In this document: positions 8,313-15,371 of the stretch, in pieces
Layout of the letters: every line of letters starts with the position of its first letter
How positions within the stretch are numbered: position 1 is the stretch's first letter
Assembly: GCF_001667945.1 (NCBI RefSeq)
Contig: NZ_LZJK01000067.1
Span: forward strand, 1-33,281
Direction: 5' to 3'
From: Mycolicibacter sinensis
GTDB lineage: Bacteria; Actinomycetota; Actinomycetes; Mycobacteriales; Mycobacteriaceae
Length of the DNA stretch: 33,281 bases
Translations under genes and position numbers: made by a program
Notes under the pieces: model-generated
What the model saw: only the letters and a program-made list of their open reading frames with translations
The model's database searches: none
Told to the model about the DNA's origin: nothing

Positions 8313-9131
8313 TCACCGGGTGACGTCGGTGGCCGACGCCATCGCGGCCCCGACGATTCCCGCGGTGTTCTGCAGGGTCGCGGCGACCACCGGAGTCCGG
8401 TTGCCCAGCAGCGGCACCCACTGGTCGGCTTTGCGACTGATGCCGCCGCCGACGATGATCAGGTCCGGACAGAGCGCGTTCTCGATGGCCACCAACACCT
8501 TGGTCACCTGCTTGGACCACTTCATCATGCTCCAGTTCTTGCGCTCCTTGACCGAGGCGGCGGCCCGGTGCTCGGCTTCCTTGCCGTCCACGTCGATATG
8601 TCCGAGTTCGGTGTTGGGCAGCAGCTTTCCGTTGTGGATCACCGCCGAGCCGATCCCGGTCCCGAATGTGAGCAACACAACCACGCCGGTGTTGTCTTTG
8701 CCTGCCCCGAAGCGCTCTTCGGCCAGGCCGGCGGCGTCGGCGTCGTTGAGGATGACCACGGGTTGGCCGTCGAGTGCGGCCGCGATCGCCGCTTGCGCGT
8801 TGACTCCGATCCAGGACTTGTCGACGTTGGCGGCGGTCTGCACCACACCGTCGATCACCACACCGGGATAGGTGACGCCCAGCGGGCCGGTCCAGCCGAA
8901 GTGCCGGACCACCGCGGCGACGGTCTCGGCGACCGCCGCGGGAGTGGCGGGGCTCGGCGTGGGCAGCTTGTAGCGTTCGCCGACCAGCGCGCCGGTCGCG
9001 AGATCGACGACACCGCCCTTGATGCCGCTGCCGCCGACGTCGACGCCGAACGCCGGCTGTAGCGGTCCGGTGCCGGCGGTTGCGGCCGCGGGCGCGCCGG
9101 TCGGGACAGCGGTCGAGTCAGTGCCGGTCAT
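8313..9131 (-). CDS. ppgK: Polyphosphate glucokinase PpgK (ROK family)
   Basis: A 272-residue cytoplasmic kinase that phosphorylates glucose using inorganic polyphosphate (and usually ATP), feeding glycolysis. After a 25-residue Ala/Thr/Gly-rich leader it has the phosphate-binding loop [11 protein letters not shown] (about 29-39), the sugar-binding [11 protein letters not shown] segment (about 128-138), the second phosphate motif [10 protein letters not shown], and the E-L-G-H-I-D motif of ROK-type polyphosphate kinases. Length matches the M. tuberculosis enzyme. ATG 9131 has an AGAGGAG ribosome-binding site. cei ends 24 bp upstream on the same strand, so the two are probably co-transcribed. 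In M. tuberculosis suhB separates them in opposite orientation; it is absent here. Confidence 0.96.
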   Translation of the reverse strand: MTGTDSTAVPTGAPAAATAGTGPLQPAFGVDVGGSGIKGGVVDLATGALVGERYKLPTPSPATPAAVAETVAAVVRHFGWTGPLGVTYPGVVIDGVVQTAANVDKSWIGVNAQAAIAAALDGQPVVILNDADAAGLAEERFGAGKDNTGVVVLLTFGTGIGSAVIHNGKLLPNTELGHIDVDGKEAEHRAAASVKERKNWSMMKWSKQVTKVLVAIENALCPDLIIVGGGISRKADQWVPLLGNRTPVVAATLQNTAGIVGAAMASATDVTR

Positions 9132-9155
9132 GCATCTCCTCTGCCGGGTCGGTGG

Positions 9156-9806
9156 TCAGCAGGTGCCGGAATGGATCTTGGTCAGCAGCGTCGGGTCCGG
9201 TAGTCCGGTGGCGTCGGGACGCAAGCCTGCCAGCGCCGCTTCGATGTCGTCGCTGTGGGCCAGGCTGACGAAGTCGCTTCCGACCGCCAGGTCGACGGAG
9301 TCATCGGGGCGGTCGTCGCGAAACAACTCGGTGCACGGGGCGACCAGCCACAGGGCCGCCGCGGCGGCCTGGCCTGCCTCGCCGAAGCGGATCTGGCCCT
9401 GGCAGTCCAGCCGGCCGTTGGCGTAGACCGGGTCGTTGGCGGCGGTCGGCTGGGCGAAGCCGTCATCGCGCAGGGCGTCGGCGACGTCGGCGGCCTGCCC
9501 GGCCCGGCCGCTGGCGTTGAGGACCCGAGCCTTGATGTCGGCCAGTTTGGCCGGGGTGGTGGTGATCATCGCGGCGCGCGGGACCTGGGTGCCGAGCCGC
9601 GGCTGGTCGGGCTCGGTGGGCGCCGGCGGGGCGTTGCACACCGCGACCTCGTGGACGTCGGCCGGCCGGGTCAGCGCGACCGTCCACGCCACCGCGGTCA
9701 ACAACGCCAGCGCGGCCAGGGCATAGGCGGCGGGTCGATAGTTGCGCCGACGGAACGGCAGACCGTGCTTGTCGAATTCGCTGCCGGAAGTGATTTGCGC
9801 GACCAC
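9156..9806 (-). CDS. cei: Cell envelope integrity protein Cei
   Basis: A 216-residue single-pass membrane protein. A short basic cytoplasmic N-terminus (ending R-R-R-N-Y-R-P) is followed by one membrane span at about 27-46. The remaining extracytoplasmic domain resembles the LytR C-terminal fold, with a conserved segment around I-K-A-R-V-L-N-A-S-G-R-A-G-Q-A. It contains four cysteines (57 and three later, the last being the C-terminal residue), suggesting two disulfides outside the membrane. It corresponds to Rv2700, which is required for envelope integrity and virulence in M. tuberculosis. The GTG start at 9806 has no ribosome-binding site but has TAGAGT six bases upstream, so it is probably leaderless. 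It opens a likely cei-ppgK(-sigA) transcription unit. Confidence 0.93.
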   Translation of the reverse strand: MVAQITSGSEFDKHGLPFRRRNYRPAAYALAALALLTAVAWTVALTRPADVHEVAVCNAPPAPTEPDQPRLGTQVPRAAMITTTPAKLADIKARVLNASGRAGQAADVADALRDDGFAQPTAANDPVYANGRLDCQGQIRFGEAGQAAAAALWLVAPCTELFRDDRPDDSVDLAVGSDFVSLAHSDDIEAALAGLRPDATGLPDPTLLTKIHSGTC

Positions 9807-9812
9807 GTACGC

Positions 9813-9818
9813 ACTCTA
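9813..9818 (-). promoter_or_regulatory. -10 element of leaderless cei promoter
   Basis: TAGAGT on the minus strand fits TANNNT and is followed by six bases and then the cei GTG start at 9806. This places the predicted transcription start on the first base of the start codon. Confidence 0.55.
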
Positions 9819-9859
9819 GAGGGCGCGCGCGCGAGCGATCACCGTGGTCAGGAATATAA

Positions 9860-9875
9860 TGTGATGCAAATCACA
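9860..9875. promoter_or_regulatory. Perfect CRP/Cmr-type binding site, cei/DUF4193 divergent region
   Basis: The 16-bp sequence TGTGATGCAAATCACA is an exact match to TGTGANNNNNNTCACA, the consensus for the mycobacterial cAMP receptor protein (Rv3676 type). Its centre at 9867.5 is 61.5 bp upstream of the predicted leaderless start of cei at 9806, the classical class I activation distance. It also overlaps a TATAAT at 9855-9860 on the plus strand, so it could repress any promoter there. The consensus match is seen; the regulation is inferred. Confidence 0.75.
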
Positions 9876-9974
9876 GTTGATCTGAGCGCGTTCCGGGCAC
9901 GAATCATTTGGTGGATGCGTTCGACGCTGGTACAAAGCTCGCGCAGGGTTACAGGGGACTGAGGGGAGAAGACG

Positions 9975-10277
9975 ATGGCTACCGACTACGACGCCCCGCG
10001 GCGCACCGAGACCGACGACGTTTCCGAGGACTCACTCGAGGAGCTCAAGGCCCGGCGGAACGAAGCGCAATCCGCCGTGGTCGACGTCGACGAATCCGAG
10101 TCCGCCGAGTCCTTCGAGCTGCCCGGCGCAGACCTGTCGGGCGAGGAACTGTCGGTGCGGGTCGTTCCCAAGCAAGCCGACGAATTCACCTGTTCGAGCT
10201 GCTTTCTGGTTCAGCACCGCAGCCGTTTGGCCAGCGAGAAGAACGGCGTGATGATCTGCACCGACTGCGCGGCCTGA
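9975..10277 (+). CDS. DUF4193 family protein
   Basis: A 100-residue acidic protein of the actinobacterial DUF4193 family (Rv2699c). The N-terminus M-A-T-D-Y-D-A-P-R-R and the Glu/Asp-rich middle are typical. The C-terminal third is a zinc-ribbon-like unit with CSSC and CTDC pairs (F-T-C-S-S-C-F-L-V and M-I-C-T-D-C-A-A) that should bind one metal ion. An RNA polymerase or regulatory association is sometimes suggested for such small ribbon proteins, but I have no evidence for it. A strong GGGGAGAAG ribosome-binding site precedes ATG 9975. It is divergent from cei and shares the 168-bp region with the CRP-type site. It converges on DUF3093 with a 13-bp gap. Confidence 0.94.
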   Translation: MATDYDAPRRTETDDVSEDSLEELKARRNEAQSAVVDVDESESAESFELPGADLSGEELSVRVVPKQADEFTCSSCFLVQHRSRLASEKNGVMICTDCAA

Positions 10278-10290
10278 CCCGGACCGTCCC

Positions 10291-10776
10291 TCAACCCTGT
10301 AGCGCTGCCAACACCCGCTGTGGCTGACGGCAGCTGATCAGCCAGTACGGCGTCGGGTCATCGGGATCGTCGAGGACGACCAGCAGCATAGGTCCCACCC
10401 AGCCGCGATGCACCACATACGCTGCCGGATCGAGCTGGCGGCCCAGCGCCGCCGACTTGGCCGACGCAGGAACCTCGGCGGCGCGGGCGATCACGCTGGC
10501 CGGCAGGTGCGCCTCGCCGACCCAGAGCTCGGTCCGGCCGCCGGTTTCGGTGACCCGCACCTGGATGCGTCCCAGCCACAGCAGGGCGGCCACGGTGATC
10601 GCGAAGAAGACGGCGAACGGCACCCAGCCCGGCAGGCTGCGCAGGCCCAGCCGGACCTCGTAGGCCATGAGCCCGTTGCCCAGGAACCCCAGCGGCCACC
10701 ACCACCACGGCACCCACAGCTGCTCGCGGTACCGCACGGTTTGCGGTGCCCGGTGGTTCAGGCGCGATTCCGACAT
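10291..10776 (-). CDS. DUF3093 membrane protein
   Basis: A 161-residue protein of the DUF3093 family (Rv2698). A tryptophan-rich motif, L-W-V-P-W-W-W-W-P, opens the first of two membrane segments (about 21-40 and 50-67). A cytoplasmic beta-rich domain follows, with [10 protein letters not shown] and Y-V-V-H-R-G-W-V as conserved-looking segments and [13 protein letters not shown] near the end. The function is unknown. It is divergent from dut, whose start lies only 25 bp away, so the two promoters overlap. Start ATG 10776. Confidence 0.92.
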   Translation of the reverse strand: MSESRLNHRAPQTVRYREQLWVPWWWWPLGFLGNGLMAYEVRLGLRSLPGWVPFAVFFAITVAALLWLGRIQVRVTETGGRTELWVGEAHLPASVIARAAEVPASAKSAALGRQLDPAAYVVHRGWVGPMLLVVLDDPDDPTPYWLISCRQPQRVLAALQG

Positions 10777-10787
10777 CCGGCTAAGAG

Positions 10788-10793
10788 TAGTCT
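10788..10793 (+). promoter_or_regulatory. -10 element of leaderless dut promoter
   Basis: TAGTCT fits TANNNT and is separated by eight bases from the dut GTG at 10802. No ribosome-binding site is present, so the mRNA probably starts at the start codon. Confidence 0.5.
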
Positions 10794-10801
10794 TGCGCCT
10801 C

Positions 10802-11266
10802 GTGTCGCCCAGTCTCGCGGTTGTTCGCCTGGATCCTGATCTGCCCCTGCCGAGTCGTGCTCATGCCGGCGACGCCGGCGTCGACCTCTACAGCGCGGTC
10901 GATGTCGAGCTGGGCCCGGGCCAGCGCGCCCTGGTGCCCACCGGTATCGCGGTGGCGATTCCGTTCGGCATGGTCGGCTTGGTGCACCCGCGGTCGGGTT
11001 TGGCTGCACGGGTAGGGCTTTCGATCGTCAACAGTCCGGGAACGATCGACGCCGGCTACCGCGGCGAGGTTAAGGTGGCATTGATCAACCTGGACCCGGC
11101 GACACCGATCGAGATCCATCGGGGAGACCGGATCGCTCAGCTGGTGGTGCAGCGGGTGGAGCTGCCCGAACTGGTCGAGGTGACGTCGTTCGACGAGGCC
11201 GGGCTGGCGGGAACCAGCCGCGGCGGCGACGGACACGGCTCGTCGGGCGGGCATGCGAGTTTGTGA
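10802..11266 (+). CDS. dut: dUTP pyrophosphatase
   Basis: A 154-residue trimeric enzyme that hydrolyses dUTP to dUMP and pyrophosphate, keeping uracil out of DNA and supplying dTMP synthesis. The five dUTPase motifs appear in order: [11 protein letters not shown] (motif 1), V-H-P-R-S-G-L-A (motif 2), [13 protein letters not shown] (motif 3, with the catalytic Asp and the substrate-binding Tyr), R-G-D-R-I-A-Q-L (motif 4), and the flexible C-terminal [10 protein letters not shown] (motif 5). Length and both ends match M. tuberculosis Dut. The GTG 10802 start is supported by that match and by the leaderless promoter. The DUF3710 gene follows 29 bp later and is probably co-transcribed. Confidence 0.97.
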   Translation: MSPSLAVVRLDPDLPLPSRAHAGDAGVDLYSAVDVELGPGQRALVPTGIAVAIPFGMVGLVHPRSGLAARVGLSIVNSPGTIDAGYRGEVKVALINLDPATPIEIHRGDRIAQLVVQRVELPELVEVTSFDEAGLAGTSRGGDGHGSSGGHASL

Positions 11267-11295
11267 CAGGCAAGTGACGAAGATGGGCGGCTGTG

Positions 11296-12078
11296 ATGGC
11301 ATTCGGTAGGGGCAAGCGCAAGACCGGCGCCGACGAGCCGACGCGCGCCGAGCCGGAACCCCAGGAGCTGGAGAACCTGCAGGACGTGGACGGGGACTCT
11401 GACGAGGAGCTCGTGGGCCCGTTCGACATCGACGATTTCGACGACCCGGCGGCCGCGGCGACGGCCCGTCTGGACCTGGGTTCGGTGCTGGTGCCGATGC
11501 CCGCGGGCGCCCAGGTTCAGGTCGAGCTGAGCGAGGCCGGCGTGCCCAGCGCGGTGTGGCTGGTGACGGCCAACGGGCGGTTCAACATCGCCGCCTATGC
11601 CGCCCCCAAGTCGGCGGGGCTGTGGCGCGAGGTGGCCACCGAGCTGGCCGACGCGCTGCGCCGGGACTCGGCGAATGTCAGCATCATCGACGGCCCGTGG
11701 GGCCGGGAGGTGGTCGGATCGGCGACCGGCGCGGTCCGGTTCATCGGCGTCGACGGCTACCGCTGGATGGTGCGCTGCGTGGTCAACGGCCCGCACGAGT
11801 CGATGGACGCGCTCACCGAGCAGGCACGGGAAGCCTTGGCGGACACCGTGGTCCGGCGCGGCGACACCCCGTTGCCGGTGCGCACCCCGTTGCCGGTGCG
11901 ACTGCCCGAGCCGATGGCCGAGCAGTTGCGGGCCGCCGCGGCGCAGCAGGCCGCGATGGCCGCCCAGCAGGCCGCCGGACAGCAGCCCCCCGGCGGTGAC
12001 GTGCCGCCTACGCCGGCTGCGCGCCGCAGCGTGGAAGGCTCCGCGATGCAGCAGTTGCGCACCATCACCGGCGGCTAG
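11296..12078 (+). CDS. DUF3710 family protein
   Basis: A 260-residue protein of the DUF3710 family (Rv2696c), usually next to dut in actinobacteria. A charged N-terminus (F-G-R-G-K-R-K, then a long Glu/Asp-rich stretch to about 55) precedes a globular domain. That domain has V-W-L-V-T-A-N-G-R-F-N-I-A-A-Y-A-A-P-K and the tryptophan-containing L-W-R-E-V and Y-R-W-M-V-R-C-V motifs. The C-terminal 70 residues are Ala/Gln/Pro-rich and begin with an exact double repeat of T-P-L-P-V-R. No catalytic signature is visible. ATG 11296 follows directly after a GTG at 11293; either could be used. It converges on the alpha/beta hydrolase. Confidence 0.92.
   Translation: MAFGRGKRKTGADEPTRAEPEPQELENLQDVDGDSDEELVGPFDIDDFDDPAAAATARLDLGSVLVPMPAGAQVQVELSEAGVPSAVWLVTANGRFNIAAYAAPKSAGLWREVATELADALRRDSANVSIIDGPWGREVVGSATGAVRFIGVDGYRWMVRCVVNGPHESMDALTEQAREALADTVVRRGDTPLPVRTPLPVRLPEPMAEQLRAAAAQQAAMAAQQAAGQQPPGGDVPPTPAARRSVEGSAMQQLRTITGG
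11865..11900 (+). repeat. Perfect 18-bp tandem duplication inside the DUF3710 gene
   Basis: Two identical 18-bp units (11865-11882 and 11883-11900) encode consecutive copies of T-P-L-P-V-R in the linker before the Gln/Ala-rich tail. Identity at every base suggests a recent slippage duplication that keeps the frame. Confidence 0.85.
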
Positions 12079-12085
12079 CGCAGCT

Positions 12086-12112
12086 GGGCCGCCGCATCCA
12101 GCCTGGCGGCTC
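12086..12112. terminator. Probable bidirectional terminator hairpin
   Basis: GCCGCC (12088-12093) pairs with GGCGGC (12105-12110), extended by two further pairs, around an 11-base loop. It lies in the 38-bp gap between the convergent DUF3710 and hydrolase genes. There is no T-run. The role is inferred from position. Confidence 0.4.
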
Positions 12113-12116
12113 GCCG

Positions 12117-12818
12117 CTAAATGGCGTCGCCCAGCGCCGTCAGGCACGCGGTGCCCAACGCGGCCGGGTCGGCACCGATCTGCTCCAGCGTCACCGTGCA
12201 CAGCGCCGCCCGCGGGGCGGCGGCCACCCATTCGGCGGCCGTCTGCAACGGATGCACCGGGTCGTCGACGGCCGCGGTCACTCCCAGGGGCGCCGCCAGG
12301 GCGGCCAACTCGGCGCACGACGGCGCCACGTAGGCCGCGGCCTGCTCCAGGGCGTCGGGCAGCTGCGGCCACTGGGTGGTCCACGAGCGGGTCAGCTCGT
12401 CGGCGAGCCAGGCCGGGCTGGTCGCCCGCATCTGGGCCACCACCGCCGGCAGCCCCTCGCGGCGCAGCTGCTCGGCGCTGTAGCGGGCGGCGTGGGCGGC
12501 CGGGGCGGTATCGGGGGCGCCCGTCCACGCGGGCAGTGCGGCCAGCACCGCGATCACCTGGCCGGGATGTTGCAGCGCCCACGCGGTGCCCACCGCCGCG
12601 CCGATCGACACACCGCCGACGATGACCGGCCCGGACCGGGCCGCGGCGTCCAGCGCCGCAAGATAGCCCTCGATCAGGTGTGCCGGTCGCGGGCGGTGTG
12701 CGACCAATTCGGCCCCCACCTGCTGTAACGGGGCGCCAAACGCCCGGCGGACGTAGTCGTCGTCGGATCCGGTTCCCGGCAGCAATACGGCGGTGACGCC
12801 ATGCAGATCGAATGCCAC
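12117..12818 (-). CDS. Alpha/beta hydrolase fold protein
   Basis: A 233-residue cytoplasmic protein of the alpha/beta hydrolase fold (Rv2695 by position). It begins with L-H-G-V-T-A-V-L-L-P-G-T-G-S-D-D-D-Y, giving the oxyanion-side loop, and has a nucleophile elbow G-V-S-I-G with Ser71. The acid is probably Asp185 or Asp186 in D-D-P-V-H-P. No histidine follows His189 of that motif, so the usual C-terminal catalytic histidine is not apparent and the triad may be altered. The substrate is unknown. Start GTG 12818, with ACGGG as a poor ribosome-binding site; the open frame to 12843 and beyond in other frames is not coding-like. Confidence 0.85.
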   Translation of the reverse strand: MAFDLHGVTAVLLPGTGSDDDYVRRAFGAPLQQVGAELVAHRPRPAHLIEGYLAALDAAARSGPVIVGGVSIGAAVGTAWALQHPGQVIAVLAALPAWTGAPDTAPAAHAARYSAEQLRREGLPAVVAQMRATSPAWLADELTRSWTTQWPQLPDALEQAAAYVAPSCAELAALAAPLGVTAAVDDPVHPLQTAAEWVAAAPRAALCTVTLEQIGADPAALGTACLTALGDAI

Positions 12819-12924
12819 CCGTTGATCGTGCCCGGTGTTGCAAACCGCCTCGTAGGCCGGTCGTGTGGCATTAGGTAATCAACAGGTCTACCGTAGCGGG
12901 CGCACACAATTGAGGGAGAGGGCA

Positions 12925-13296
12925 ATGGCAGCGCCGAAGGGGTACCTGCGCCGGCTGACTCGGCGATTGACGGAAGATCCTGAGTTGCGCGATGTCGAGG
13001 AGTTGTCCGATGAGGCGCTCAACACCGGCGCCCAGCGCGCCATCGACTGCGAGCGTGGTCAAGAGGTCACCATGGTCGGAGTGCTGCGCAGCGTGGAAGC
13101 CAACGCCAAGGGCTGCGTGGGCGGGGTCCGCGCTGAGCTGTTCGACGGCACCGACACGGTGACGCTGGTGTGGCTGGGGCAGCGCCGCATTCCCGGGATC
13201 GATTCGGGCCGCACCCTGCGGGTGCACGGCCGGGTCGGGAAACTGGAAAGCGGCTGCAAGGCCATCTACAACCCGCACTACGAAATCCAGCAGTGA
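12925..13296 (+). CDS. OB-fold nucleic-acid-binding domain protein
   Basis: A 123-residue protein (Rv2694c by position). A basic N-terminal helix (K-G-Y-L-R-R-L-T-R-R-L-T) precedes an OB-fold of about 75 residues. The fold shows as alternating strands: V-T-M-V-G-V-L-R-S-V, then V-R-A-E-L-F-D-G-T-D-T-V-T-L-V-W-L-G, R-R-I-P-G-I-D-S-G-R-T-L-R-V-H-G-R-V-G, and a final Y-N-P-H-Y-E-I. This matches the tRNA-anticodon/RecG-type OB domain, so single-stranded nucleic acid or oligonucleotide binding is plausible but unproven. ATG 12925 has a GGGAGAGGG ribosome-binding site. The stop overlaps the GTG start of the next gene (GTGA), so the two are translationally coupled. Confidence 0.92.
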   Translation: MAAPKGYLRRLTRRLTEDPELRDVEELSDEALNTGAQRAIDCERGQEVTMVGVLRSVEANAKGCVGGVRAELFDGTDTVTLVWLGQRRIPGIDSGRTLRVHGRVGKLESGCKAIYNPHYEIQQ

Positions 13297-13955
13297 TCGC
13301 ACCGACCTCCCAGGGGCCGCAGCGGCTGCTGGACCAGATCGGCGGGGTGGCCGGGCTGATCTACTCGTCACTGCCGATCGTGGTGTTCGTGCCCACCTCC
13401 AGCGTCTTCGGCCTGCGGATCGCCGTGGTGGCGGCGCTGGGAGTGGCCGCGGCGGTGCTGGTGTGGCGGCTGATCCGCCGGGACTCCACCCAGCCGGCGG
13501 TCTCCGGATTCTTCGGGGTGGCCGTCTGCGCACTGATCGCCTATCTGATGGGCGACTCCAAGGGGTATTTCCTGCTGGGCATCTGGACCTCGCTGGTGTG
13601 GGCGGTGGTGTTCGCGGCATCGATGCTGATCCGCCGCCCGGTGGTCGGCTACATCTGGAGTTGGGCCAGCGGACAGAGCCTGGCCTGGCGCGAGCTGCGG
13701 GCGGCGATCTACGCCTACGACATCGCCACACTGACCTGGGTGCTGGTGTTCGGTTCCCGCTTCGCGGTGCAGCGGCTGCTCTACAACGCCGACGAAACCG
13801 GCTGGCTGGGGGTGGCGCGCATCGCCATGGGCTGGCCGCTGACCGCGCTGGCCGCACTGGTGACCTACCTGGCCGTCAAATACGTGCAGCGGGCGCTGGA
13901 CCGGCGACCCGAGCCCGCCGCAGACGACCGCGAAGCCCGCTCAGTGCGCCGGTAG
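13293..13955 (+). CDS. DUF3159 membrane protein
   Basis: A 220-residue polytopic membrane protein of the DUF3159 family (Rv2693c). It shows about five or six hydrophobic spans at roughly 18-38, 41-58, 66-84, 90-108, 145-160 and 178-198, with the characteristic L-L-D-Q-I-G-G-V-A-G-L-I-Y-S-S-L-P start and the central G-D-S-K-G-Y-F-L-L-G-I-W segment. It is often found beside the OB-fold gene and the TrkA pair in actinobacteria; a link to potassium or envelope physiology would be inference only. GTG 13293 overlaps the preceding stop codon. Its 3' end overlaps the convergent ceoC gene by 15 bp. Confidence 0.92.
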   Translation: MIAPTSQGPQRLLDQIGGVAGLIYSSLPIVVFVPTSSVFGLRIAVVAALGVAAAVLVWRLIRRDSTQPAVSGFFGVAVCALIAYLMGDSKGYFLLGIWTSLVWAVVFAASMLIRRPVVGYIWSWASGQSLAWRELRAAIYAYDIATLTWVLVFGSRFAVQRLLYNADETGWLGVARIAMGWPLTALAALVTYLAVKYVQRALDRRPEPAADDREARSVRR

Positions 13956-14603
13956 CACCAGCTCGCGCAGTTCGGTCTCCACCCCGGCGGACGCGACGAA
14001 CAGCAGCTCGTCGCCGCCCTCGAGCGGCTCGTCGTCCTGCGGCACGATCACCCGCGTCCCCCGCAGAATCGTCACCAGTGCGGCGTCGCGGGGCAGCGAC
14101 AGCTTGCGCACCGGCTTGCCGCCCCACGGGGTGTCGTCGGGCAGGGTGATCTCCAGCAAGTTGGCCTGGCCCTTGCGGAACTCGATGAGCCGCACCAGAT
14201 CCCCGACCGCCACGGCTTCTTCGACCAGGGAGGCCAGCATGCGTGGCGTGGACACCGCCACGTCCACCCCCCAGGCGTCGGTGAACAGCCATTCGTTGCG
14301 GGGGTCGTTCACCCGGGCCACCACCCGGGGCACCGCGAACTCCGTCTTGGCCAGCAGCGACAGCACCACATTGGCCTTGTCGTCGCCCGTGGCGGCGATG
14401 ACGACGTCGAAGTCCTCCAGGTGCACCGACTCCAGCAGGCTCAGCTCGCAGGCGTCACCTAGGTGCCACTGCGCATCGGCGATGTCCTCGACATCGATAT
14501 GGTCGGGATTGCGCTCGATCAGCGTCACCTGGTGGTCGCTGTCGAGCAGCTCCCGGGCGATCGACCGGCCGACGGCCCCGGCCCCGGCTACGGCGACCTT
14601 CAT
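13941..14603 (-). CDS. ceoC: TrkA-type K+ uptake regulatory protein (CeoC/TrkB)
   Basis: A 220-residue cytoplasmic regulatory subunit of K+ transport. An N-terminal Rossmann RCK_N domain (1-125) begins M-K-V-A-V-A-G-A-G-A-V-G, the dinucleotide-binding glycine loop, with E30 after the second strand (L-I-E-R-N). This acidic residue usually favours NAD(H). An RCK_C (TrkA-C) domain occupies about 140-218. It overlaps ceoB by four bases (ATGA), so the two are translationally coupled and the products probably assemble together. No TrkH/TrkG/KtrB pore gene is in the window; the nearest candidate partner is the KimA-like transporter at 15372. Confidence 0.95.
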   Translation of the reverse strand: MKVAVAGAGAVGRSIARELLDSDHQVTLIERNPDHIDVEDIADAQWHLGDACELSLLESVHLEDFDVVIAATGDDKANVVLSLLAKTEFAVPRVVARVNDPRNEWLFTDAWGVDVAVSTPRMLASLVEEAVAVGDLVRLIEFRKGQANLLEITLPDDTPWGGKPVRKLSLPRDAALVTILRGTRVIVPQDDEPLEGGDELLFVASAGVETELRELVLPAH

Positions 14604-15268
14604 TGCAGGTCCTCGCTCGGCGGCAGGGCGGCGATCGCGATCGCCTCGGCGACCCGGCCGGACACCGCGACAATGTAGACCTGGTCGCTGGCCTGAATGA
14701 CCGTCTTGGGCTCGGGCAGGATGCCGGTGCCGAACCGGATCAAGAACGCCACCCGGGCGTTGACGGCGGCCTCGAGGTCGGTGACGGGGCGACCGATCCA
14801 GTCCTCGTGCAGCACGACCTCGGCGACGGCGACGGTGCCGGTCGGGTCACGCCACTTGGTGGTCTCGCTTTCGCGGGTCAGGGCGTCGAGCAGGCGATCG
14901 GTGGTCCAGGGCACCGTGGCGATGGTGGGAATGCCGAGGCGCTCATAAACCGCGGCCCGCTTGGCGTCATAGATACGGGCGACCACCCGCGCCACGCCGA
15001 ACGTCTCGCGGGCCAGCCGCGCGGCGATGATGTTGGAGTTGTCCCCCGAGGACACCGCGGCGAACGCCCCGGCCTCCTCGATGCCGGCGCGCAGCAGCAC
15101 GTCGCGGTCGAAGCCCATGCCCAGCACCCGTTCGCCGTTGAACTCCGGGCTGAGCCGGTTGAACGCGGTGGTGTCACGGTCGATGATGGCGACCTCGTGA
15201 CCGATCCGGGACAGCCCGTCGGCCACCGAGGCACCCACTCGGCCGCATCCCATCACAACTACCCGCAC
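14600..15268 (-). CDS. ceoB: TrkA-type K+ uptake regulatory protein (CeoB/TrkA)
   Basis: A 222-residue RCK protein. The N-terminal Rossmann domain starts M-R-V-V-V-M-G-C-G-R-V-G with D30-R-D after the second strand, typical of NAD(H) binding. V-S-S-G-D-N-S-N and V-A-R-I-Y-D follow, and then a TrkA-C domain with F-L-I-R-F-G-T-G and Q-A-S-D-Q-V-Y-I. GTG 15268 was preferred over GTG 15274 because AAAGGA is then eight bases away rather than two, and because the product then begins like the M. tuberculosis protein. It is the first gene of the ceoB-ceoC pair and divergent from the KimA-like gene 103 bp away. In M. tuberculosis, CeoB and CeoC act in potassium uptake and response. Confidence 0.95.
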   Translation of the reverse strand: MRVVVMGCGRVGASVADGLSRIGHEVAIIDRDTTAFNRLSPEFNGERVLGMGFDRDVLLRAGIEEAGAFAAVSSGDNSNIIAARLARETFGVARVVARIYDAKRAAVYERLGIPTIATVPWTTDRLLDALTRESETTKWRDPTGTVAVAEVVLHEDWIGRPVTDLEAAVNARVAFLIRFGTGILPEPKTVIQASDQVYIVAVSGRVAEAIAIAALPPSEDLQ

Positions 15269-15357
15269 GTGCACGGTCCTTTCGGCTGGTTTCGGCTGGC
15301 TATCGCCTGCAGTAGTGCCCGTATTCGGTGAACGCTACCGCCAGGGCCGGCCTGGCT

Positions 15358-15363
15358 TACCCT
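15358..15363 (+). promoter_or_regulatory. Possible -10 element of the KimA-like gene
   Basis: TACCCT fits TANNNT and lies eight bases before GTG 15372, which has no ribosome-binding site. A leaderless transcript is plausible. The match is weak because only the minimal consensus is met. Confidence 0.35.
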
Positions 15364-15371
15364 TGGCTCTC

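Noticed and set aside
11137..12843. 568-residue minus-strand open frame over DUF3710 and the hydrolase
   Set aside because: Arg/Gly/Ala-rich translation typical of GC-rich antisense frames; both underlying genes are well supported.
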